This document shows positions 1 through 5,697 of a stretch of DNA of 6,251 bases, piece by piece. A program made the position numbers and the translations under genes. Source of the DNA: Desulfobacterales bacterium (lineage in GTDB: Bacteria > Desulfobacterota > Desulfobacteria > Desulfobacterales > Desulfosalsimonadaceae); NCBI GenBank assembly GCA_007135795.1, contig SLIE01000149.1, forward strand, positions 1 through 6,251. Reading direction: 5' to 3'. The notes below the pieces were generated by a model, which saw nothing but the letters and a program-made list of their open reading frames with translations, did no database searches and was not told where the DNA came from. The number at the start of each line of letters is the position of its first letter. Within the stretch, counting starts at the first letter, position 1.

Positions 1-1
1 T

Positions 2-415
2 GAAGCCATTGTTTGCAACATCGGCCATTTCGACCATGAGATCGAGGTAAGCTACCTGGAGAAAAATTGCGAAAAAACCAGGATCAAACCACAGGTGGAC
101 CAGTGGCACCTCAAGTCCGGCAACTCAATTGTTCTGCTTGCCGAAGGACGCCTCGTAAACCTGGGTTGCGGCACGGGTCACCCCAGCTTTGTCATGAGTA
201 ACAGTTTCACCAATCAGACGCTGGCCCAGATCAAGCTGGCAACCGAAGATCTTGAAAACCAGGTGTATACCCTGCCCAAGGATCTCGACGAGGAAGTTGC
301 ACGCCTGCACCTTGCCAGACTCGGCGTAAAACTCACCCAACTGAACGACAAGCAGGCGGATTATCTCGGTCTTCCCAAGGAAGGGCCGTATAAGCCCGAC
401 CATTACCGATACTAA
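2..415 (+). CDS. ahcY: S-adenosyl-L-homocysteine hydrolase (adenosylhomocysteinase), C-terminal part
   Basis: This is the last 137 residues of a cytoplasmic NAD-dependent enzyme that reversibly splits S-adenosylhomocysteine into homocysteine and adenosine in the activated methyl cycle; the 5' end lies left of the window. The reading frame is open from base 2. Family hallmarks seen are [11 protein letters not shown] near the left edge, [20 protein letters not shown] (its GHPS histidine lies in the adenosine-binding region of characterised enzymes), and the C-terminal tail KPDHYRY. In known structures the Lys and the final Tyr of that tail contact the NAD of a neighbouring subunit. The tail is intact, so this copy ends normally. 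A strong intrinsic terminator follows 20 bases after the stop, which separates it from the downstream operon. Identification is near certain; only the missing N-terminal part cannot be judged. Confidence 0.97.
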   Translation, partial: EAIVCNIGHFDHEIEVSYLEKNCEKTRIKPQVDQWHLKSGNSIVLLAEGRLVNLGCGTGHPSFVMSNSFTNQTLAQIKLATEDLENQVYTLPKDLDEEVARLHLARLGVKLTQLNDKQADYLGLPKEGPYKPDHYRY

Positions 416-434
416 TCCCCCAACGTAAATACCC

Positions 435-479
435 AAATAAGCGGGCGCCTGATCCTTCGGGCCCCGCTTATTTTTTTTT
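435..479 (+). terminator. Rho-independent terminator of ahcY
   Basis: The arms aaataagcggg (435-445) and cccgcttattt (463-473) are perfect 11-bp reverse complements. An inner gcc/ggc pairing (447-449 with 460-462) extends the stem after one bulged base. The 3' arm runs into an unbroken T tract (471-479). It starts 20 bases after the ahcY stop, the expected place for an intrinsic terminator. The A-rich 5' flank gives only a weak reverse T tract, so it is mainly a forward-strand terminator. Confidence 0.93.
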
Positions 480-571
480 AAATGCTCCCCTTATATCTTC
501 TTGCACCCGTGATAACCGACTTTCACTCATAGGTCTAATTTCATATCCGGACGCACGGTGCTGATCGTTAG

Positions 572-651
572 CGAAGCCCAACGCCCACCCGCATCCAATC
601 AGTATTTTCAAAGCACTCCTGATTCGGATTTACCGCCATTGTTGGGCTTCG
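572..651. repeat. Imperfect inverted repeat / hairpin with gttgggcttcg arms
   Basis: The outer arms cgaagcccaac (572-582) and gttgggcttcg (641-651) are perfect 11-bp reverse complements. An inner stem pairs atccaatcag (593-602) with ctgattcggat (619-629), with one bulged C at 625 and a 16-nt loop. A 9-bp direct repeat, gatcgttag, lies immediately to the left (563-571) and again at 692-700. The structure is seen directly. That it belongs to a dispersed intergenic repeat family is an inference from its form; it could also be a structured RNA. Confidence 0.6.
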
Positions 652-750
652 TTTCTCTCAGCGCCAACCTAAGCCAGTGCCAGCAACGATGGATCGTTAG
701 TAATACCGAAACCCAATAACACCGGTTATCCTCTGACCATACAAAATGAT

Positions 751-960
751 CAATTTCAACCGGGTGGTGGCGGGTATTGCCCTGAGCAACAATTGCAGGA
801 GGTTGCTTATAGCGCTTGGCGAAGCGCAGATGAGCGACCTGTGGCCCTGCCGTTTATCACAGGGCGCTTCCAAATTAGCCTGCGTCCGGGCAAGCCATAG
901 AGATATAAGCGTTCTCATGCAGTTGCCAGGGCAATACCCGGTGCCACCCGGGAGAAATTG
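751..960. repeat. 210-bp long imperfect palindrome (MITE-like element or structured RNA)
   Basis: Outer arms 751-790 and 922-960 are reverse complements with one single-base bulge (785) and five mismatched positions (758, 759, 768-770), giving 34 Watson-Crick pairs; two of the mismatches would be G-U wobbles in RNA. Pairing continues inward: 794-797 with 918-921, gcttata (805-811) with tataagc (904-910), and tggc (817-820) with gcca (894-897). A terminal hairpin follows, gaagcgc (821-827) with gcgcttc (864-870) and cctgtg (838-843) with cacagg (858-863). Nearly the whole segment therefore folds as one branched hairpin. The right arm can also form its own hairpin (gggcaat 929-935 with attgccc 957-963). 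A short tgatc flanks both sides (747-751 and 966-970), a weak candidate for a target duplication. There is no transposase. The mobile-element reading is an inference. Confidence 0.75.
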
Positions 961-1067
961 CCCTTTGATCTCAAACGAATGGGAACAATGGCCGAAGGCA
1001 GAAACTTACTTGCTACAACATACCCCCTTCGCAGCGGGATAATCAGCTTTTTACAACGCGATCACCC

Positions 1068-1094
1068 TTTACAGAACCGCAAATAACTGTTAAT
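1068..1094 (+). promoter_or_regulatory. Weak candidate promoter for the ABC operon
   Basis: TTTACA (1068-1073) matches five of six bases of a sigma-70 -35 box. GTTAAT (1089-1094) matches four of six of a -10 box, but with a short 15-bp spacer; TATTAT at 1097-1102 is a better -10 without a well-spaced -35. The AT-rich stretch just before the first operon gene, downstream of the ahcY terminator, is where a promoter is expected. No individual site is convincing. Confidence 0.2.
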
Positions 1095-1142
1095 TTTATT
1101 ATAAGCATTTGGTCATAACGCTTGCATTGGGCTTATTTAAAA

Positions 1143-1835
1143 ATGACTGATATTTTAGTAAATTCGGAAAAACTGGCAAAGCAATACAAGATTGGCGAAG
1201 TCGTCGTAAACGCCCTTGGGGGTATTGACTTTAAAATCGAAACCGGGGCCTTTACCGCATTTGTCGGGCCGTCCGGGAGCGGAAAAAGCACCCTGCTGAA
1301 CATTATCGGGTGCCTGGACAAGCCGACCACCGGCAAGATCCTGGTTCTCGAAACGGACGTGTCCGGTCTGAACCGGCGAAAAGCGGCCGCATTCAGGGGA
1401 GAGAACATCGGATTTATCTTCCAGGACTTCAACCTGATACCAGTGCTATCCGCCGCAGAAAACATCGAATACCCGCTGATCATGGTCCAGAAATGGCCGG
1501 CCGGGCGCCGACGTCGCAGAGTAAGCGAACTGCTCGAGGCGGTAGACCTTTCGGCCCAGGCCGACAACCGGCCGGACCAGCTCTCTGGCGGACAGAAACA
1601 GCGCGTGGCCGTTGCCCGCGCGCTTGCGGCCGGCCCCCGAATGGTACTGGCTGACGAGCCCACAGCGAACCTGGACAGTGAAACCGCCGGCCGTATCATA
1701 TCCCTCATGAGATCCATACGCGATTCATTCGGCACAACCTTTATCTTTTCCACCCACGACAAACGCATCGTGGACAAGGCCGAACAGGTTTTTTTCATGG
1801 AAGACGGGCTCCTGCGCCAGGAGGGTGCCGCATGA
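1143..1835 (+). CDS. ABC transporter ATP-binding protein, LolD/MacB type
   Basis: This is the cytoplasmic ATPase subunit (230 aa) that hydrolyses ATP to drive the permease encoded next. All nucleotide-binding motifs are intact: Walker A GPSGSGKST (42-50), Q-loop glutamine at 94 in FIFQDFNLIP, signature LSGGQ (147-151), Walker B MVLADEPT with catalytic Glu172, D-loop NLDS (176-179), and switch His205 in STHD. Length and the 'FIFQDFNLIP...SAAENIEYPL' stretch are typical of the lipoprotein-release/macrolide-export subfamily (LolD, MacB, FtsE-like). The ATG at 1143 is chosen because it gives the usual N-terminus just before the first beta-strand. An in-frame TTG at 1122 would add seven residues. 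Neither start has a clear Shine-Dalgarno, so expression may be weak or leaderless. The stop overlaps the permease start by 4 bp (ATGA). The transported substrate is unknown. Confidence 0.93.
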   Translation: MTDILVNSEKLAKQYKIGEVVVNALGGIDFKIETGAFTAFVGPSGSGKSTLLNIIGCLDKPTTGKILVLETDVSGLNRRKAAAFRGENIGFIFQDFNLIPVLSAAENIEYPLIMVQKWPAGRRRRRVSELLEAVDLSAQADNRPDQLSGGQKQRVAVARALAAGPRMVLADEPTANLDSETAGRIISLMRSIRDSFGTTFIFSTHDKRIVDKAEQVFFMEDGLLRQEGAA

Positions 1836-3091
1836 TACAAATTCTGGGACTTGCATCTCGAAACCTTGTACGCTATTACCGCAGGACCCTTCTGACCGCC
1901 GGACTTATCGTCATCGGTGTCGTTGCGGTTCTTGTCTTTACTGCGATGTCCGGCTCGTTTAAAGATCACATGATTGGCCAGATAACCGATTCCATGCTGG
2001 GACACATCCAGATTCACCGTCAAGGATATGTGGCATCTGTTGAAAGCCTGCCATTGAACCTAAATATAAAACCGGAAATGGCAAACCAAATCGACGATCT
2101 CCTCTCTGAAACCGAAGAGGTGGTTTCAAGCGCGCCACGCCTCAAGTTTGCCGGCATGTTTTCCGATTTCAAAGAGACCACCAATATCCGTTTAAACGGT
2201 ATCCTACCGGAGCGGGAACACCGCACCGTACCGTTGCTTGCCGACCGATTTATCGAAAAAGCACAAGACGATGAAAAACCGCTTTTAACGGAAGGCGGAA
2301 TTCTTATCCCGCAGTTGCTCGCCAGGGGGATGAATGTTTCCGTGGGGGATATGATCGTCATTGTGGCCACCAACGAGGAGGGTTCCGTCAACGGAAGGAG
2401 ATTCACGGTCCAGGGCATTCTTGAAGCCGTAACAGGGCCGGGGGGACGTGACGGCTACCTTCATATCGATGATGCAAGGGCGCTTCTCAGAATCGAGGGG
2501 AATGAAATTAATGAAATCGCCATTCGAATAAGAAATATCGGCAACACAGATAATGTAAGGGAAACACTCATACGAAGACTTGCTGAAATTACCGGCCGAC
2601 CGGAATCCACAAAAAAAGCCGCCCTTGAAGTGCACACCTGGGACCAACTAACCCCTTTTTCCAATATTGCCGCCATGATCGATCTTTTAGACATCTTTGT
2701 CCGGGTACTACTGGTGGGAATCGTCATGATTTCAGTCATGAATGTCATGATAATGGCAGTTTATGAGCGTATCCGGGAAATCGGCACCATTGCCGCCATT
2801 GGCACCCCCCCTGCGCGAATTCTCTGGATGTTTATAAGCGAAGGATTTTTGATCGGCCTTATGGGTACTTTGATCGGGACCGCGATCAGCCTTGTCATAA
2901 TCCAGGCATTGAATATGTGGCAGGTCACATTTGCTTTCGGCCGACAGGTGATCACCCTGGCACCGGCAATTGCCACCAGCGACATCCTCCTGATTGGCGC
3001 GCTCGTGCTTGCCATATCCGTCGTCGGCAGCCTTCAGCCGGCCTTAAAAGCGGCTCGAATGGATCCCATTGCCGCACTCCGGCATGTGTAA
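1832..3091 (+). CDS. ABC transporter permease, LolC/E-FtsX (MacB-like) family
   Basis: This inner-membrane permease (419 aa) is the partner of the preceding ATPase and has the four-helix plan of LolC/LolE. After an N-terminal amphipathic stretch (LASRNLVRYYRR, about 7-18) comes TM1 (about 19-39), then a periplasmic domain (about 40-285). TM2-TM4 follow at about 289-310, 334-357 and 385-405, forming the FtsX domain. Between TM2 and TM3 is the family motif YERIREIGTIAAIG (311-324), which faces the ATPase. The C-terminus ends in PALKAARMDPIAALR, also typical. In this family such pumps extract lipoproteins or other hydrophobic substrates from the membrane, or act mechanically on periplasmic partners, rather than passing solutes through a channel. 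Only one permease gene is present, so a homodimer is likely, unlike the LolC/LolE heterodimer. A perfect AGGAGG (1819-1824) lies 7 bases before the ATG. The substrate is not identifiable. Confidence 0.92.
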   Translation: MIQILGLASRNLVRYYRRTLLTAGLIVIGVVAVLVFTAMSGSFKDHMIGQITDSMLGHIQIHRQGYVASVESLPLNLNIKPEMANQIDDLLSETEEVVSSAPRLKFAGMFSDFKETTNIRLNGILPEREHRTVPLLADRFIEKAQDDEKPLLTEGGILIPQLLARGMNVSVGDMIVIVATNEEGSVNGRRFTVQGILEAVTGPGGRDGYLHIDDARALLRIEGNEINEIAIRIRNIGNTDNVRETLIRRLAEITGRPESTKKAALEVHTWDQLTPFSNIAAMIDLLDIFVRVLLVGIVMISVMNVMIMAVYERIREIGTIAAIGTPPARILWMFISEGFLIGLMGTLIGTAISLVIIQALNMWQVTFAFGRQVITLAPAIATSDILLIGALVLAISVVGSLQPALKAARMDPIAALRHV

Positions 3092-3120
3092 TAAACAAAA
3101 CGCCGAAAAAAATCCAATAC

Positions 3121-3126
3121 AGGAGG
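3121..3126 (+). promoter_or_regulatory. Shine-Dalgarno that sets the start of the NifX-like gene
   Basis: A perfect AGGAGG sits 5 bases before the ATG at 3132. It decides that start over an in-frame upstream ATG at 3069, which lies inside the permease gene and would put 21 polar residues ahead of the signal peptide. Confidence 0.85.
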
Positions 3127-3131
3127 CCCGA

Positions 3132-3524
3132 ATGAGTACAAAAAAAACCAAAACATTCATACTTTTTTTCCTTTGTGCAATGCTTGTATCCGCCGCCACC
3201 GTCGCTGAGGCGCAGGATAGGAGAATAGCGGTTGCCGCCGATGGCGCGGATGCGAGTGCCACCGTGGATGAAAGAACCGCGCGCGCACCGTTTATACTTA
3301 TTTTCGATGGCACCGGCGAACTGGTTGAATCCCACAAAAATCCCATTACCCGGGCCCGGGGGGCCGGCCCGGCACTGGCACAATGGCTTGTTGAAAAAAA
3401 CGTGGATACGTTGATCGGCGGAGATATCGGCCCGAACCTGGCACAGGCGATCGGGGCCAGACAGATTAATTGGGAAGTTAAAAGGGGGCCGGTATCCGAA
3501 GCGGTAAAGGATGTACTCAGATGA
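3132..3524 (+). CDS. Secreted NifX/NafY-fold protein (Nitro_FeMo-Co superfamily)
   Basis: A small protein of 130 aa. Residues 1-27 form a clear Sec signal peptide: lysines at 4, 5 and 7, a hydrophobic core FILFFLCAMLVSAA, and an A-E-A cleavage site before Gln28. Cys15 is not in a lipobox, so a soluble periplasmic protein is expected. The mature part is one compact alpha/beta domain resembling the dinitrogenase iron-molybdenum cofactor biosynthesis family (NifX, NafY, NifB C-terminus). It has RRIAVAADG (30-38), a VDERTARAPFILIFD segment (45-59), RGAGPALAQWLVEKNVDTLI (76-95), and GGDIGPNLAQAI (96-107). Relatives bind metal-cluster precursors, but many have no known role. The family's usual R-F-G-R before the second strand reads R-T-A-R here, and the mature protein has no cysteine, so cluster binding is uncertain. 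It begins 40 bp after the permease and overlaps the next gene by 4 bp (ATGA). An adaptor or ligand-sensing role in the transport system is inferred. Confidence 0.82.
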   Translation: MSTKKTKTFILFFLCAMLVSAATVAEAQDRRIAVAADGADASATVDERTARAPFILIFDGTGELVESHKNPITRARGAGPALAQWLVEKNVDTLIGGDIGPNLAQAIGARQINWEVKRGPVSEAVKDVLR

Positions 3525-4348
3525 TTTTTGCCCATGTGCTTAAAATGTGGCGCCTTTTCATGCGCCCGGCCATTTGCTGCATTGCCGCGATGGCAATTGT
3601 TCCCGCCGTTGCGGCAAGCGACGGTTCAACCCTGCAAGATAAAGCGCAAACATCGAATTCGGAAACTTCATCCGATGCCATCGACGCCAATGAACTGCTC
3701 AGGGAAATCGACCGGAACATGCAGCCCCCCTCCTTTGAAATGTATCGGAAACTGATCAACATCGAACCCGACGGCAGACAAAGGGAATATGTGCTTTACA
3801 CGATCCGCAAAGATGACAGGGTTGCCGCCGTATTTCTCGACCCCCCGTCCGAACGGGGACGGAGCACCCTTCGCCGTGGTGAAAACATGTGGCTGTATGT
3901 ACCGGAAGTCGGCCGGCCGATCCGCATTACCAGCCTGCAGTCCGCCGTGGGCGGAGTCTTTAACAATTCAGATATCATGCGGCTGGATTTTTCAGATGAA
4001 TATACCGCCGAACTCACGGATAAGGACGACACCCATTACATCCTGGATTTACAAGCCAGGGACCAGACCGTTCCCTATGAGCGGCTGAAAATGTGGGTTG
4101 ACCGGGACGCCGTAATCCCTTCACGGATAGAGGCTTACGCGGACGCGGATCTTCTCATAAAAACCCTTGATTACAGCGGCATCGAAGATTTTGGAGACGG
4201 AATCGTCCGGCCGTCGAGGCTCGACACCACAAGCCCGCTTCAGAAAGGATACCGGTCGGTAATGCTTTTTTCAAATATCCGGGCACGTGATCTCCCGGAC
4301 GAAGCTTTTACCCTGGGGTTCATGCCAAGGGTTGGAGAACTTCGTTGA
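3521..4348 (+). CDS. LolA-like periplasmic carrier (outer membrane lipoprotein-sorting protein family, COG2834-like)
   Basis: A 275-aa protein with an N-terminal signal peptide (hydrophobic core about 17-30, likely cut after A-V-A or A-V-A-A at 29-32) and a mature domain of the LolA/LolB-like half-barrel type. Supporting features are an N-terminal amphipathic helix (ANELLREIDRNM, 56-67) followed by a repeated beta-strand pattern. Within it are a DPPSERGRSTLRRGENMWLY segment (107-126), a PEVGRPIRI strand (128-136), and the stretch GGVFNNSDIMRLDF (144-157). The last two are typical of the COG2834 group usually labelled outer membrane lipoprotein-sorting protein. Such proteins shield a lipid chain inside the curved sheet while crossing the periplasm. 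The start overlaps the previous stop by 4 bp (ATGA), with AAGG 10 bases upstream; in-frame ATGs at 3545 and 3560 are possible alternatives. The gene sits between an inner-membrane pump and an outer-membrane barrel, which fits a shuttle. The cargo is unknown. Confidence 0.85.
   Translation: MIFAHVLKMWRLFMRPAICCIAAMAIVPAVAASDGSTLQDKAQTSNSETSSDAIDANELLREIDRNMQPPSFEMYRKLINIEPDGRQREYVLYTIRKDDRVAAVFLDPPSERGRSTLRRGENMWLYVPEVGRPIRITSLQSAVGGVFNNSDIMRLDFSDEYTAELTDKDDTHYILDLQARDQTVPYERLKMWVDRDAVIPSRIEAYADADLLIKTLDYSGIEDFGDGIVRPSRLDTTSPLQKGYRSVMLFSNIRARDLPDEAFTLGFMPRVGELR
4334..4338 (+). promoter_or_regulatory. Shine-Dalgarno supporting a TTG start for the beta-barrel gene
   Basis: GGAGA lies 6 bases before the TTG at 4345, inside the end of the LolA-like gene. 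It supports the TTG rather than the next in-frame ATG (4396), which would remove most of the signal peptide. Confidence 0.75.
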
Positions 4349-5622
4349 TAAGACCCTGCTGTCTGTTGCTTTCGGCTCTTGTGCTTTTTGCGTCAATGGT
4401 GGCGGCGGATGAATTTGTTTTTGATATTGAGCAGTATGAACGGCGAACCTGGGAAGTTGGCGGACATCTGGAAGGAACAGCGGAATACCTGCGGGCCAAT
4501 CGGAAGTCCGCTGTTTATCAACTTAACTTTCCGGATGAAAACAAAAAGGCGTTTGAACGATACCAGGGGAACCTTGAAGTTTCCGGGCTTTACCGGTCCG
4601 AACCATTTTCCCTGCATAGCCTTTTGAACGTGCGATACCGGGACGATATTTTTGAAACCAGAAGCGATATCCAATTTTTTCAACTCTATGCCACCGGGGA
4701 ACCAACCCTTCGAACAAACGTGGAAGTCGGCAAACGCGCACTTCGGTGGGGAACGGGCTATGCGTTCAACCCCACAGCTTTTCTCGAACGCCCCAAGGAC
4801 CCCGTTGACCCGGATCTCTCCCGGGAAGGGTTCATCATTGCCGGGACCGAATATATCCGCAGCTTTTCCGGCCCAATCCAGGCATTTTCACTAAGCGGGA
4901 CCATACTCCCGGTGACCGGGGATATAAATGATGATTTCGGCCCGGAAAACGATATCAACCTCGCTGTCAGATCGTACTTATTATATCGGGACACGGACAT
5001 CTACTTCATGGTCCGTCATGGCGACAGCCGGCCAACGGCTTTTGGAACGGCCTTTTCCAGAAACCTGGCGGACAATTTTGAAATACACGGTGAATTTGCA
5101 TGGTTTGACAACAGGGAAATACGCGTCGCCCCTGACGCGGATAACGTGCCGGTCACCCGAAAAGCCGATCCCTTTGACCTGCTCGCAGGATTGCGTTACC
5201 TGAGTGTGGCCGAAACCACCTGGATAGTCGAATATTACCGTAATGGCGCAGGTTACACCGGATCTGAAATACGACGCATGGCGACCCTGGCCAGGGAAAA
5301 CATAATTTTTCCCGGGCTCGACCGGGGCACAAGCCGGATCGGCCGATCGGAATTCGGGGCACCGCAACCCATGCGCGATTACCTCTATGTACGGGCAATG
5401 CACAACGAACCATTTGACAGACTTTACACAAGGGCTGGTGCAACGCTCATGATCAACCTTCAAGACGGCAGTGCCTCAATCATACCGGAAATAGTATACA
5501 CTGGCTTCACGAATCTGGAGCTGCGGGGAAGGATTGCGATACTGACGGGAGGAAGAAACACGGACTTCGGGGAGCGTCTAAACCGCTGGCGCACAGAAAT
5601 AAGAGCCCGGTATTTCTTTTAA
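4345..5622 (+). CDS. Outer-membrane beta-barrel protein, partner of the Lol-like system
   Basis: A 425-aa protein starting at TTG, overlapping the previous stop by 4 bp (TTGA) with a GGAGA site 6 bases upstream. Residues 1-21 form a signal peptide (hydrophobic core LLLSALVLFASMV, cleavage after V-A-A before Asp22). The remainder lacks transmembrane helices and shows many short alternating polar/hydrophobic strands rich in aromatics, for example NLEVSGLYR, HSLLNVRYRD, FEIHGEFAWF and TEIRARYFF. The C-terminal phenylalanine after alternating residues is the usual signal for the BAM assembly machine. A glycine- and tryptophan-containing segment, GKRALRWGTGYAFNP (129-143), recalls the G-R-x-x-x-x-W-G pattern of DUF1302-type barrels, which elsewhere occur beside LolA-fold DUF1329 proteins and RND pumps. 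I do not recognise an exact family. As last gene of the operon, it is inferred to be the outer-membrane acceptor or exit for whatever the LolA-like protein carries. Confidence 0.8.
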   Translation: MIRPCCLLLSALVLFASMVAADEFVFDIEQYERRTWEVGGHLEGTAEYLRANRKSAVYQLNFPDENKKAFERYQGNLEVSGLYRSEPFSLHSLLNVRYRDDIFETRSDIQFFQLYATGEPTLRTNVEVGKRALRWGTGYAFNPTAFLERPKDPVDPDLSREGFIIAGTEYIRSFSGPIQAFSLSGTILPVTGDINDDFGPENDINLAVRSYLLYRDTDIYFMVRHGDSRPTAFGTAFSRNLADNFEIHGEFAWFDNREIRVAPDADNVPVTRKADPFDLLAGLRYLSVAETTWIVEYYRNGAGYTGSEIRRMATLARENIIFPGLDRGTSRIGRSEFGAPQPMRDYLYVRAMHNEPFDRLYTRAGATLMINLQDGSASIIPEIVYTGFTNLELRGRIAILTGGRNTDFGERLNRWRTEIRARYFF

Positions 5623-5637
5623 CAACGAGGGAGCGTG

Positions 5638-5679
5638 GGAGCGCCAGGCTCCTGCCTGGCACCATTACAGCGAAGCTGT
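5638..5679. repeat. Double hairpin repeat-like block between convergent genes
   Basis: gccaggc (5643-5649) pairs with gcctggc (5654-5660) across a tcct loop. An alternative pairing is ggagc (5638-5642) with gctcc (5648-5652). A second small hairpin, acagc-gaa-gctgt, follows at 5667-5679. There is no T tract on either strand, so it is not a canonical terminator, although its place between two convergent genes would suit mRNA 3'-end protection. Its tidy form suggests a dispersed intergenic repeat, which is an inference. Confidence 0.55.
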
Positions 5680-5697
5680 CTTCCAAGTGCTGTTTGC

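Larger units (their letters stand above)
480..1142. other. Long non-coding intergenic region rich in inverted repeats
   Basis: About 660 bp lie between the ahcY terminator and the ABC operon with no convincing gene. Short open frames occur on both strands through 697-1042, but they have no good ribosome site, resemble no family I know, and are explained by the palindrome beneath them. The stretch holds an 80-nt hairpin (572-651), a 9-bp direct repeat gatcgttag at 563-571 and 692-700, an 8-bp inverted pair gataaccg/cggttatc (511-518 and 723-730), and a 210-bp imperfect palindrome (751-960). The last 60-70 bp are AT-rich and probably carry the operon promoter. No tRNA or rRNA is visible. Confidence 0.7.

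Noticed and set aside
746..1042. 98-codon plus-strand frame, and an overlapping 73-codon minus-strand frame at 697-918, in the intergenic region
   Set aside because: No Shine-Dalgarno, no family resemblance, and both run through the 210-bp palindrome, which makes open frames on both strands.
480..1142. CRISPR array or tandem repeats in the intergenic region
   Set aside because: The repeats are inverted pairs of differing sequence, not regularly spaced direct repeats with spacers.
1133..2023. Long minus-strand open frame (296 codons) opposite the ABC ATPase gene
   Set aside because: It lies opposite a gene with all ATPase motifs intact, its product is Ser/Arg/Pro-rich with no recognisable domain, and it arises from the codon bias of the real gene.
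1143..3091. Assignment of the pump as housekeeping LolCDE
   Set aside because: There is only one permease, a dedicated LolA-like carrier and barrel follow, and no LolB-like lipoprotein is encoded; a specialised relative fits better.
3140..3147. Run of eight A bases just after the NifX-like start, a possible slippage or phase-variation site
   Set aside because: It encodes a normal lysine-rich signal-peptide N-region and is modest in length; nothing suggests a second usable frame.
3349..3372. GC-rich palindromic stretch inside the NifX-like gene, resembling a structured element
   Set aside because: It is explained by the Arg-Ala-Arg-Gly-Ala-Gly-Pro codons of a conserved loop in the domain.
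3132..3524. Evidence for a nitrogen-fixation (nif) cluster
   Set aside because: Only a NifX-fold domain is present, with a signal peptide and among envelope transport genes; no nitrogenase or cofactor-assembly genes are seen.
3044..3535. Minus-strand frames opposite the NifX-like gene (3044-3535 and 2952-3383)
   Set aside because: They are shadows of a gene with a signal peptide, a perfect Shine-Dalgarno and a recognisable domain; the reverse translations look like no family.
4981..5463. 160-codon minus-strand frame opposite the beta-barrel gene
   Set aside because: Composition is irregular, with scattered cysteines and no domain; the plus-strand barrel gene accounts for the sequence.
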